A DNA stretch of 64,000 bases from Fodinibius salinus (GTDB taxonomy: Bacteria > Bacteroidota > Rhodothermia > Balneolales > Balneolaceae), in NCBI RefSeq assembly GCF_008124865.1, contig NZ_VNHY01000001.1, forward strand, positions 372,001-436,000, written 5' to 3'. Positions 54,664 to 62,370 of this stretch are shown one piece after another; position 1 is the first letter of the stretch, and each line of letters begins with the position of its first letter. The notes under the pieces were generated by a model. That model worked only from the letters and a program-made list of their open reading frames with translations. It did not search any database and had not been told where the DNA came from. Both the position numbers and the translations under genes were made by a program.

Positions 54664-56406
54664 TTACGCTTGTTTTACTTCTTTTTGTTGGATGGGAAGT
54701 TGAACGCCATTTTCTTTGTCCATGCGTTCGTAGGAGATATCACTTAGTATATCGAATTGATTTCTGATATCAGCAAAAACATCCCGCGAATTCTGGTATT
54801 CAAATTCTAAGTTGATCCGCTCTGCCAGTTTATTTAGAAATTCCCAAACCGGCAGGCAATCCACCTTGTTTTCTTCGCTCACCCAGTTGTCAAAGTTGGT
54901 GCCATAACGATCAAGGCGACCTTCCGACATCTCCAGGTTGAGGCGACGGTTGGTGTATTTGGTTTCCTTTGCAGGATACGATCGCTGGATGCGCCCATCA
55001 ATATTTACATAACTTGCCGCATGTTCTGCAACACATGTTATGGGGATTACTAAATCTGATTCTTTGGTTGTATCAGATTGGTTGGTTGCAAATGAAATGG
55101 TATATGTATCGTCCAGGTCATCAGCTGATAAAACTTCGCGGCCTACCAAGTCATCTGAGAGAATAATAACGACTTCGGTATTAGAAACGATTGATTTAAG
55201 CGTATCGCTATCGGTTTCATCGAGATTGATTGCACGGCAACCGTTTGTATTCGGTGCCTGATCGTCAGTAATCAAGAAATCATCACCGGCACCGGGAATA
55301 ATATGCGTTGCAAACTTGGCGTTTGTGGTTCCTAAAAGATTAAAAAACTTGTTAACCGCATAATTTTCTTCGACTGATGCATGGGGGCTGCCAATAAGCG
55401 CAATCTCCTGAGTATCATGTGCTTCCAGTACTTCGGCAAATGTCTCAATAGCGTTATTCCACGAAGTATCGGACTGATTATCGCCATCCAGTTTTATAGA
55501 CGGCCGAGAAACACGGTTGTCATTAAACAGTTCGTAGGCCTTGCGCCCAGCATCGGGCATCCAGTGGTCGTTGACCTCTTGGTTTTCTCGAGGTGTGATA
55601 CGCAGTACTTCATTGTCCCGCGTCCACAAATCAACGTTGCAGCCTTTGCCGTTAGTAATATCGATACTGGGTGTTTGATTCATTTCCCAAACACGTGCTT
55701 TAAAACGGAAATCGCTGGAGGTTAGCGCGCCAACCGGACAGATATCCACAGTATTCATGGAGTATGGATCGTCAAAAGTTTCGCCCGGCCCAGTTTGTGG
55801 GTAGTTACTGTCGCCACGCTCGACAATTGTAAGCTGATTGGTCTCACTAATTTCTTCGGTAAAGCGCACACATCGTGTACAGTTGATACATCGCTCGGCA
55901 TCCATTGTCACGCGGGGACCAAGCTCAACGCGTTTAGGTTTATGCACCTTTTTTACTTCAAACCGGCTGCCTTCTGGTCCGTATTTATAAGTCTGAATCT
56001 GAAGCGGACATTCACCGGCCTGATCGCAAATAGGGCAGTCGAGCGGATGGTTCACAAGAATGAACTCAAGATTATCCTTTTGTGCCCGCTCAATTTCTTC
56101 GGATGTCTCTTGTGTGTGTACAACCATGCCATCCTGCAAAGGGGTAGAGCAGGAAGTCTGTGGTTTTGGGAACCACCGAATTTTGCGGTCTCCGTTTTCG
56201 TCCAGCTCAAATTCGCCGGTTTCTCGGTCTTTTACCGGTGTACCTACTTTGACCATACATTGGCGACAGTTGGCCGGTATCGACATGGATGGGTGATAAC
56301 AAAAGAATGGGACTTCCAAGCCTTGGTCCAGAATAAACTGGAGCAGCATTTCATCCTGTTCTTCGTCAAATTCGTAACGTGTACCGTCTATAAATACTTC
56401 AGGCAT
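54664..56406 (-). CDS. nuoG: NADH-quinone oxidoreductase subunit G (short form)
   Basis: A 580-residue peripheral-arm subunit. The N-terminal 2Fe-2S domain has its cysteines in PFFCYHPSMSIPANCRQCMV and SCSTPL; the HPLDCPICDQAGECPLQ and CINCTRCVRF/DICPVGAL sets bind the next 4Fe-4S clusters. The molybdopterin-oxidoreductase-like part then starts, but the extra N7-cluster cysteines of E. coli are not visible, and the protein is about 330 residues shorter than E. coli NuoG. Short, N7-less NuoG is known in many bacteria. It carries electrons from NuoF towards NuoI. Confidence 0.93.
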   Translation of the reverse strand: MPEVFIDGTRYEFDEEQDEMLLQFILDQGLEVPFFCYHPSMSIPANCRQCMVKVGTPVKDRETGEFELDENGDRKIRWFPKPQTSCSTPLQDGMVVHTQETSEEIERAQKDNLEFILVNHPLDCPICDQAGECPLQIQTYKYGPEGSRFEVKKVHKPKRVELGPRVTMDAERCINCTRCVRFTEEISETNQLTIVERGDSNYPQTGPGETFDDPYSMNTVDICPVGALTSSDFRFKARVWEMNQTPSIDITNGKGCNVDLWTRDNEVLRITPRENQEVNDHWMPDAGRKAYELFNDNRVSRPSIKLDGDNQSDTSWNNAIETFAEVLEAHDTQEIALIGSPHASVEENYAVNKFFNLLGTTNAKFATHIIPGAGDDFLITDDQAPNTNGCRAINLDETDSDTLKSIVSNTEVVIILSDDLVGREVLSADDLDDTYTISFATNQSDTTKESDLVIPITCVAEHAASYVNIDGRIQRSYPAKETKYTNRRLNLEMSEGRLDRYGTNFDNWVSEENKVDCLPVWEFLNKLAERINLEFEYQNSRDVFADIRNQFDILSDISYERMDKENGVQLPIQQKEVKQA

Positions 56407-56424
56407 TGTTCTGTGTTATTTTAG

Positions 56425-56505
56425 GAACGCGGATGACACGGATTATTCAGATCTACATCAATATTAATTCATGTGTAAATCCGTTTATCCGCCAGATCCG
56501 TGTTC
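56425..56505. repeat. Imperfect inverted repeat in the nuoF-nuoG gap
   Basis: GAACGCGGATGACACGGAT at the left end and ATCCGTTTATCCGCCAGATCCGTGTTC at the right end are built of the same CGGAT/ATCCG boxes in opposite orientation and can fold back on each other. The 105-base gap between nuoG and nuoF contains little else. The ATCCGCGTTC-type words resemble dispersed intergenic repeats of other genomes. It could be a mobile or REP-like element or an mRNA stability hairpin. Confidence 0.5.
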
Positions 56506-56511
56506 TAATTG

Positions 56512-57801
56512 TTACGCAACAGCGTGAACTGATTTTTTACAGCGTTCTTCGAATTCATCTCTAAATCGGTTTATGGTGTGACGCACAGGCCATACGGCGG
56601 CATCCGCCAAGGCACAAATAGTACGTCCTTCCATCTGGTTACCAACATCGAGAAGGAGATCAAGATCTTTCATTTCTCCTTCACCGTTTTTAATCTTTAA
56701 TAATACTTTTTCTAGCCAGCCGGTACCTTCACGACAGGGGGTACATTGGCCACAAGATTCATGATGGTAGAAGTGAGCAATACGCCACAGCACATCTACC
56801 ATATCGGTATCTTCATCCATCACAACCATGCCGGCAGTTCCCATCATGGAACCGGCTTCCTTCAGTGAATCAGAATTCATGGTTACGCCTTCAAGCTGAT
56901 CGGCCCGCAGGGGAGGAGTAGAAGATCCACCGGGAATGATAGCTTTCAAATCTTTTCCTCCCCGAATACCTCCGGCAACATCATTAATTAAATCCATTAC
57001 CGGTACACCAGAGGCGTACTCATATACACCGGGCTGATTAACATGTCCTGAAATTCCATAAAGTACAGGTCCCGGATGCTCCTCGGCACCAATATCACCA
57101 TACCAGTCGGCACCGTTATTAATGACTAACGGTACATTCGCTAATGTTTCAATATTGTTAATGGTTGTTGGTCGTCCCCACAATCCCTTTTGAGCAGGGA
57201 AAGGCGGTTTTACACGCGGATAGCCCCGTTTCCCTTCCAGTGATTCAAGCATTGAAGTTTCTTCACCGCAGATATATGCTCCAGCTCCATAGGTAATTTC
57301 CATATCTATAGAGATGTCGGTACCGAGAATATTTTCACCTAAATATCCTTTCTCATAGGCGTCGTCGACGGCATCCTGAAACATATCTACCCAAGAGATA
57401 TATTCGCCACGAATATAGACGTAAATATTGTCGATAGCCATTGCATAGGAAGCAATGAGAGCACCTTCAATAAAGAGATGTGGGTTATACTCAAAAATCT
57501 TGCGATCCTTGAACGTACCTGGCTCAGACTCATCGCCGTTGCAGGCAAGATAACGAGGACCACCGTCGGGATCGGGCATAAAACTCCATTTGAGTCCGGC
57601 ATTAAAGCCGGCACCGCCGCGACCGCGAATATTAGCTTGTTTTACTTCATCAATGACATGGTCACGCGACCAATGTCCTTGGTCTTTTAAAATAGTTTTT
57701 AGTGCATTATATCCACCATTATCCTCATATACCCCAATTTGTTGTAGGTTAGGGATGTCAGGAATAAGCAGCGGTTCGAATGATTTCCAGTCTTGAGCCA
57801 T
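56512..57801 (-). CDS. nuoF: NADH-quinone oxidoreductase subunit F
   Basis: A 429-residue NADH-oxidising subunit. The NADH site GRGGAGFNAGLKW lies near residue 60, the FMN-binding region GAGAYICGEETSMLESLEG near 173, and the 4Fe-4S cysteines in ESCGQCTPCREG (near 350) plus RTICALADAAVW. It takes hydride from NADH to FMN at the tip of complex I. Its start codon overlaps the nuoE stop by one base. Confidence 0.98.
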   Translation of the reverse strand: MAQDWKSFEPLLIPDIPNLQQIGVYEDNGGYNALKTILKDQGHWSRDHVIDEVKQANIRGRGGAGFNAGLKWSFMPDPDGGPRYLACNGDESEPGTFKDRKIFEYNPHLFIEGALIASYAMAIDNIYVYIRGEYISWVDMFQDAVDDAYEKGYLGENILGTDISIDMEITYGAGAYICGEETSMLESLEGKRGYPRVKPPFPAQKGLWGRPTTINNIETLANVPLVINNGADWYGDIGAEEHPGPVLYGISGHVNQPGVYEYASGVPVMDLINDVAGGIRGGKDLKAIIPGGSSTPPLRADQLEGVTMNSDSLKEAGSMMGTAGMVVMDEDTDMVDVLWRIAHFYHHESCGQCTPCREGTGWLEKVLLKIKNGEGEMKDLDLLLDVGNQMEGRTICALADAAVWPVRHTINRFRDEFEERCKKSVHAVA

Positions 57802-58352
57802 TATTCTGCAGCAGCTTGATTTCGTTTTTCCAGTTCCGGCATATCCATTGATTCAAACTCAGGCTTTTGGCCGTTTTTCAAATTTTCTATAAGATCGTCT
57901 ACTTTTTCTTTAGTAAGGTTGTTTACGTATTCTCCATTGGTAACCTGCAACATCGGAGCATATCCGCAGGCGCCGAGGCATTCTACTTCTTTAACCGTAA
58001 ACATACCGTCCTCTGTTGTTTCACCAGCTTCAATGCCCAGCTTATCTTCGATGTGATGCAGTATTTCATACCCACCACAGAGTTGGCAGCTTAGACAAGT
58101 ACATACATCGAGCACAAATTTACCTTGTTCTTCTTTGTAATACTGAGTATAGAAGCTGGCAACGCCATGCACATGTGATTTGGGTAAGTCCAGTGTTTCG
58201 GCAACCAAGTTTTGTACTTCCGGTTCTACATGTCCGTACTTTCGCTGAGCAACCCATAAAACCTGCAAGGTTGCAGCCTTGGCCGTTGGAAACTTGGCCT
58301 TGATCTTATCTATTTCTTTAAGTTCTTCGTCTGTAAATGACAATTCAGCCAT
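57801..58352 (-). CDS. nuoE: NADH-quinone oxidoreductase subunit E
   Basis: A 183-residue subunit with a helical N-terminal half and a thioredoxin-like 2Fe-2S domain. Cluster ligands lie in DVCTCLSCQLCGG (near 90-103) and VECLGACGYAPM (near 128-138). It sits beside NuoF and holds the off-path N1a cluster. The tail of about 30 residues (KPEFESMDMPELEKRNQAAAE) is polar and rather long. It is directly followed by nuoF with a one-base overlap; a 72-base gap with a hairpin separates it from nuoD. Confidence 0.96.
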   Translation of the reverse strand: MAELSFTDEELKEIDKIKAKFPTAKAATLQVLWVAQRKYGHVEPEVQNLVAETLDLPKSHVHGVASFYTQYYKEEQGKFVLDVCTCLSCQLCGGYEILHHIEDKLGIEAGETTEDGMFTVKEVECLGACGYAPMLQVTNGEYVNNLTKEKVDDLIENLKNGQKPEFESMDMPELEKRNQAAAE

Positions 58353-58373
58353 TGGTTTAGTCTTGAGTTTTTT

Positions 58374-58412
58374 AGTCGTAAGCCATGAGGTCTTTTCTCA
58401 GGGCTTATGACT
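58374..58412. repeat. Intercistronic hairpin between nuoD and nuoE
   Basis: AGTCGTAAGCCATGAG (58374-58389) and CTCAGGGCTTATGACT (58397-58412) pair over 16 positions with one G-U-type pair and one mismatch around a seven-base loop. There is no T tract on the nuo-coding side, so it is more likely a processing or stability hairpin, or a copy of an intergenic repeat, than a terminator. Confidence 0.6.
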
Positions 58413-58424
58413 CGCTACTAATTT

Positions 58425-59717
58425 CTATTTGTCAGAGTCTCCCATTACCGGATCAACTCCGCCGATCATTATTACAGTATCTGCTACCATCTCTCCATCC
58501 AGCATATTTTCTAATGCCTGTAGATTAGCATAAGATGGTGATTTAATGCCCATACGCCAGGGATGACCGGTGCCATCGCTTTGGATAAAATATCCCAGTT
58601 CTCCTTTGGGCGCTTCAATAGAATGAAATGACTCATTACCTTTCGGTGGACATATGCCCGTGTCGGTCATCATAAAATCGTGAATCATGCCTTCCATTGA
58701 GTAATATACTTCATCCTTTGACGGATAGGCTTCCTTGGCATTATCGACACGAACAGGACCTTTTGGAAGCTTATCAAGACATTGACGAATGATGCGAATA
58801 CTTTCGTGCATTTCTTCCATCCGTACATAATAACGTGCCAGGTTATCGCCCTCTAATCGAGTTGGGATTTCGAACTCTACCTCATCATAACGAGCGTACG
58901 GATCGAAATCACGAATGTCATATGCATAACCCGAACCGCGTAGGGTAGGGCCGGTTGCTCCAATTTCTAAGGCCTCTTCGGTAGATAATACGCCTACTTC
59001 ACGATTACGATCAAAGAAAATTCGGTTTCGATCTAATAACCCGTGAAAATCTTTAAGCTCTTGTGGAAATTCATCAATAAAATCTTTGATCATGGCTAGC
59101 GCATCATCCGTAAGATCATTGGCTACACCGCCAATGCGCGCATGTGAAATAGTAAATCGATGTCCGCCGATGTGATCAAAAATATCGTATAGTTTTTCTC
59201 GTTCTCGGAAAGTCCACAAGAAGAATGATACAGCACCGGTATCTTGAACCATTGTTCCGAGCCAAAGCAGATGCGAAGATATTCGAGCTAATTCACAGCC
59301 AATCATTCGTATGTAATGAGCTCGTTCTGGTACCTCAACTTCAGCAACCTTTTCTACCGCTGTACAAAATGCCACATTATTGCTGTACGGAGACAGATAA
59401 TCCGTACGGTCGGTATAAGGCATGAACTCCTGATACGTCTTGTTTTCAGCCATCTTTTCAATTCCCCGATGCAAATAGCCAATATCGAGTTTGGCCTTTT
59501 CAATGAGCTCGCCATTTAATTGCAAGATGAGCCGCAGTACTCCGTGTGTAGCCGGATGTTGAGGTCCCATATTAAGTACCATCTTGGTATTGAGGGGATC
59601 ATCCTCATCCAACATCTCAACGGTGGTATGCTTGTCTTCCAGAGCATCATATAGCGATTCTTGATGCTCTTTAAAAAATTGTGGATCTACTCCTTGTTTA
59701 ATATGCTTAGTTTCCAT
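58425..59717 (-). CDS. nuoD: NADH-quinone oxidoreductase subunit D
   Basis: A 430-residue 49-kDa-type subunit. A short N-terminal lead precedes the conserved NMGPQHPATHGVLRL near residue 50 with the quinone-site histidine. DIGYLHRGIEKMAENKTYQ, CAVEKVAEVEVPERAHYIRM-type sequence, ISHARIGGVANDL and the C-terminal ending GGVDPVMGDSDK (near 420-430, family ends in MGxxDR) follow. It forms the quinone pocket with NuoB. nuoC lies nine bases upstream. It is separate from NuoC, not fused as in E. coli. Confidence 0.97.
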   Translation of the reverse strand: METKHIKQGVDPQFFKEHQESLYDALEDKHTTVEMLDEDDPLNTKMVLNMGPQHPATHGVLRLILQLNGELIEKAKLDIGYLHRGIEKMAENKTYQEFMPYTDRTDYLSPYSNNVAFCTAVEKVAEVEVPERAHYIRMIGCELARISSHLLWLGTMVQDTGAVSFFLWTFREREKLYDIFDHIGGHRFTISHARIGGVANDLTDDALAMIKDFIDEFPQELKDFHGLLDRNRIFFDRNREVGVLSTEEALEIGATGPTLRGSGYAYDIRDFDPYARYDEVEFEIPTRLEGDNLARYYVRMEEMHESIRIIRQCLDKLPKGPVRVDNAKEAYPSKDEVYYSMEGMIHDFMMTDTGICPPKGNESFHSIEAPKGELGYFIQSDGTGHPWRMGIKSPSYANLQALENMLDGEMVADTVIMIGGVDPVMGDSDK

Positions 59718-59726
59718 AAAACTGAT

Positions 59727-60239
59727 TTATTCGGTATCGGGAGTTGAGCTCGGCAATTCAATAGAACCGGGAATTCCAAGTAATGGGAATTCTTTTCTTA
59801 GTGGATAATAGTCAAAATCCTCCGGCATATATATACGTCGCATGTCGGGATGGTTGTTAAAAGTTACGCCAAACATATCATAGACCTGTCGCTCATGCCA
59901 GTTGGCGGATTCCCAGACCTCAGTAACAGAATCTACCGTCGGGTTTTCCTCTTCCAGCCACACTTTCAGAAACAAACGCTCCCGATCTCGCAGCGATACG
60001 AGATTATAAATTACTTCAAAGCGTTCATCGGATGTAAAGCGGTCGGTACCCAGTATATCTGCCAGATAAATAAAATGATATTCTTCTTTAAGTTCCTTGC
60101 AAATATCAACAATATGATCCGGTTCAACCCGAATAAATGTATCGCCGGTTGATTTATAAATATCGATAAGCGCATCCGAAAATTGTTCGGAAAGCTGATC
60201 AACTACGTTTCGAAGATTTTCAGATAGTTCCAAATTCAT
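59727..60239 (-). CDS. nuoC: NADH-quinone oxidoreductase subunit C
   Basis: A 170-residue 30-kDa-type subunit. The signature WHERQVYDMFGVTFNNHPDMRR near residue 110-131 is present as the segments ANWHERQVYDMFG and HPDMRRIYMPEDF, followed by YPLRKEFPL. It is a scaffold in the peripheral arm between NuoD and NuoB. Its first part varies in the family and is ordinary here. It begins one base after the nuoB stop. Confidence 0.95.
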   Translation of the reverse strand: MNLELSENLRNVVDQLSEQFSDALIDIYKSTGDTFIRVEPDHIVDICKELKEEYHFIYLADILGTDRFTSDERFEVIYNLVSLRDRERLFLKVWLEEENPTVDSVTEVWESANWHERQVYDMFGVTFNNHPDMRRIYMPEDFDYYPLRKEFPLLGIPGSIELPSSTPDTE

Positions 60240-60240
60240 A

Positions 60241-60723
60241 TTAGGTATCGAGCATTACAGAGTGTTCGGTACGAATCTTGTCTTGAATTTTCATCAGCGC
60301 ATGTAACAGCGCATCGGGACGGGGCGGGCATCCTGATACATAAGCATCAACCGGCAAGAAATTATCGCAGCCTTGCACAACACCATAACAGCGATGCATA
60401 CCGCCGGTAGAGGCACAAGCTCCCATAGCAATACACCATTTGGGGTCTGGCATTTGATCCCAAATACGCCGGATGGCATGTGACATCTTATAATTAACCC
60501 ATCCAGCCACAATCATCACATCGCTTTGGCGCGGTGAAAAACGCATAACTTCAGAGCCAAACCGTGCCGCATCATACTTTGGACCGGCAAATGCCATCAT
60601 TTCAATAGCACAGCAGGCCAACCCCATAGGCATAGGCCAGGCAGCATTAGAACGTGCCCAATTTGTTAGCGAGTCAATTTTAGTGGTGAAATAACCGTCA
60701 CCAAGTGCACTTTCAATACCCAT
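60241..60723 (-). CDS. nuoB: NADH-quinone oxidoreductase subunit B
   Basis: A 160-residue subunit that holds cluster N2, which passes electrons to quinone. The tandem cysteines C37-C38 are in [12 protein letters not shown], a third in GACASTGGM and the fourth in [12 protein letters not shown]. The family length and the amphipathic helix around [14 protein letters not shown] are normal. The next gene in the operon, nuoC, starts one base after its stop, and nuoA precedes it by 15 bases. Confidence 0.97.
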   Translation of the reverse strand: MGIESALGDGYFTTKIDSLTNWARSNAAWPMPMGLACCAIEMMAFAGPKYDAARFGSEVMRFSPRQSDVMIVAGWVNYKMSHAIRRIWDQMPDPKWCIAMGACASTGGMHRCYGVVQGCDNFLPVDAYVSGCPPRPDALLHALMKIQDKIRTEHSVMLDT

Positions 60724-60738
60724 AATTACAGGCTTATA

Positions 60739-61119
60739 TTAATTAAACATTCCATCTTCTTTCATATCCCAGTCGAGCATACCTTTTTTAACCAAGTAAA
60801 TGAGTCCAACAAAAAGTTCTGCAATAAAGATCACCATCGACACGAGGGTAGCTACTTCATAATCAAGAAAGCTAACCGCCCAGGGATAGACAAATACTAC
60901 TTCGATATCAAAAACAATAAAAGCGATGGCTACAAGATAAAAACTGATAGAATATCGGTCTGATGCTTCGCCAACCGGATCCATGCCACTTTCATAAGGG
61001 TCAAGCTTGATTTTATTGGGGCGGTAAGGACCCAAAATTTTAGAAAGGGTCATCAGTAAAATAGCCAACACAATGGCTATGCTACCGAGAATAAGGATTG
61101 GTAAATAGTTCGAAAGCAT
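60739..61119 (-). CDS. nuoA: NADH-quinone oxidoreductase subunit A
   Basis: A 126-residue membrane subunit with three helices. The signature DPYESGMDPVGEAS and the following RYSISFYLVAIAFIVFDIEV (second helix, with the conserved DxE) are clear, near residues 41-77. It anchors the connecting arm near NuoH. It opens the nuoABCDEFGH run; the 150-base gap before it would hold the operon promoter, though I see no strong -7 box. Confidence 0.96.
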   Translation of the reverse strand: MLSNYLPILILGSIAIVLAILLMTLSKILGPYRPNKIKLDPYESGMDPVGEASDRYSISFYLVAIAFIVFDIEVVFVYPWAVSFLDYEVATLVSMVIFIAELFVGLIYLVKKGMLDWDMKEDGMFN

Positions 61120-61270
61120 CAGTTAATATCTGTTTGGTTGAGTCAGTCGGAAATTAGGGTCAATCGCTTGTAATGTCAATAAAATTCAGATGCAGAATAT
61201 AGGATTTATGATACCCAAAACATACAAAATTTTAGGCCGTTTCTTATTTAAAATGAGTTTAATCTATGTA

Positions 61271-61645
61271 TTAGCAAGTGGAGTGTATAAGGGCACCAAT
61301 AGCTTGCGAAGATCGCAGTTCATTATATTTTTGGGCGGCTTTCTCGGTTTCCAGAATATAAAAATCGATTCCACGCTCGTTAAGCCATTGTTTGGTTTTG
61401 TTACATACTTGCAGACGCTGTTGAAATCCCTGTGAAAGGATGACTACTTCAGCGCCGTTGTCCAGCAGTTCTTCGACATCTGCGGGCTGGATACCGGGCT
61501 TGTGATGCGTGCCGGTTTCGTTCCAATCCCATTTCCGCGAACCATTCGGAAATAGTTTTACATCTTTATATGTTTTGTCATTGTCAAGATGGACCTGTCC
61601 CCATTCGACAGACCTAATTTTAGGGGATGTATTTGAAGGTGTCAT
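61271..61645 (-). CDS. Mth938-like (DUF498) domain protein
   Basis: A 124-residue protein of the Mth938/NDUFAF3-like fold. The segments VEWGQVHLDNDKTYKDVKLF, SRKWDWNETGTHHKPGIQP, EVVILSQGFQQRLQV and ERGIDFYILETEKA are the recurring blocks of the family. Its eukaryotic relative NDUFAF3 helps assemble complex I, and here the gene lies just upstream of nuoA on the same strand, 152 bases away; that link is suggestive only. It has no signal peptide or metal ligands, and is divergent from the nuclease gene. Confidence 0.85.
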   Translation of the reverse strand: MTPSNTSPKIRSVEWGQVHLDNDKTYKDVKLFPNGSRKWDWNETGTHHKPGIQPADVEELLDNGAEVVILSQGFQQRLQVCNKTKQWLNERGIDFYILETEKAAQKYNELRSSQAIGALIHSTC

Positions 61646-61744
61646 AGTAGTGAATGATTTATTGCTATTTATTTAAACATTTAGACCAAAAAATTCGTTT
61701 ATTTATTAGGTATTTTGATAGTTTACGGCAACCATAAAAATCAG

Positions 61745-61752
61745 TAAATTTG
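61745..61752 (+). promoter_or_regulatory. Possible -7 promoter box before the nuclease gene
   Basis: TAAATTTG at 61745-61752 matches TAnnTTTG exactly. The upstream -33 position has only TTTA. The start site would be near 61760, about 33 bases before the TTG start codon. Confidence 0.3.
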
Positions 61753-61792
61753 TTTCTAAATTAAACAATCACTAAAAAGGTTTTTTGAATCA

Positions 61793-62365
61793 TTGAATAA
61801 AGTAAAGGTGGACATAATGGGGCTTTCAACGAGTCCCAGCAGCGGTGGAGCTTATGCACTAATCCTAAATGAAGTGGATGGCAACAGGCGTTTGCCTATT
61901 ATTATAGGTACGTTTGAGGCGCAGGCCATTGCGTTAGAATTAGAGCATATTAAGCCGCCCCGGCCGATGACGCATGACCTGCTTAAGAACATAATAGAGA
62001 ATTTTGGTACTAATGTTGATGAGGTATTCATAAATGACCTCAGCGAAGGCACCTTCTTTGCCAAGATTTTGTACGAGGATAATGGTCAGCAGATGGAGCA
62101 GGATGCACGGCCCAGCGATGCTATTGCACTGGCTGTTCGATTTGGAGCCTCTATTTTTGTGGATGCTGAAGTGCTTGAAGAAGCTGGCATTATCTCAGAA
62201 GGAGATGAGCCTACTGATTTGACGTCTACTTCAGAAGCACAAGATCAGCCTAAAGAGCTGACCAAGCTGGAAAAGCTAGAAAATGAACTTCAAACTGCGA
62301 TTGATACCGAAAATTATGAAAAGGCAGCCCGACTTAGAGATGAAATTCAAAAATTAAAAGGCTAG
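61793..62365 (+). CDS. Bifunctional nuclease (DUF151) with C-terminal UVR motif
   Basis: A 190-residue protein from a TTG start; this gives the family N-terminus NKVKVDIMGLSTSPSSGGAY, so the start is well supported. The bifunctional nuclease (BFN, DUF151) domain covers about 1-135 (LPIIIGTFEAQAIALELE, RPMTHDLLKNI, RPSDAIALAVRFGASIFV). A polar linker leads to a UvrB/UvrC-type motif at about 155-190 (LEKLENELQTAIDTENYEKA, ending RLRDEIQKL). The BFN family was named for DNase and RNase activity in plants. bshC follows after five bases. Confidence 0.9.
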   Translation: MNKVKVDIMGLSTSPSSGGAYALILNEVDGNRRLPIIIGTFEAQAIALELEHIKPPRPMTHDLLKNIIENFGTNVDEVFINDLSEGTFFAKILYEDNGQQMEQDARPSDAIALAVRFGASIFVDAEVLEEAGIISEGDEPTDLTSTSEAQDQPKELTKLEKLENELQTAIDTENYEKAARLRDEIQKLKG

Positions 62366-62370
62366 GGGCA

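Noticed and set aside
58374-58412. Terminator between nuoD and nuoE
   Set aside because: No T tract follows on the minus strand and the nuo genes continue, so premature termination is unlikely.
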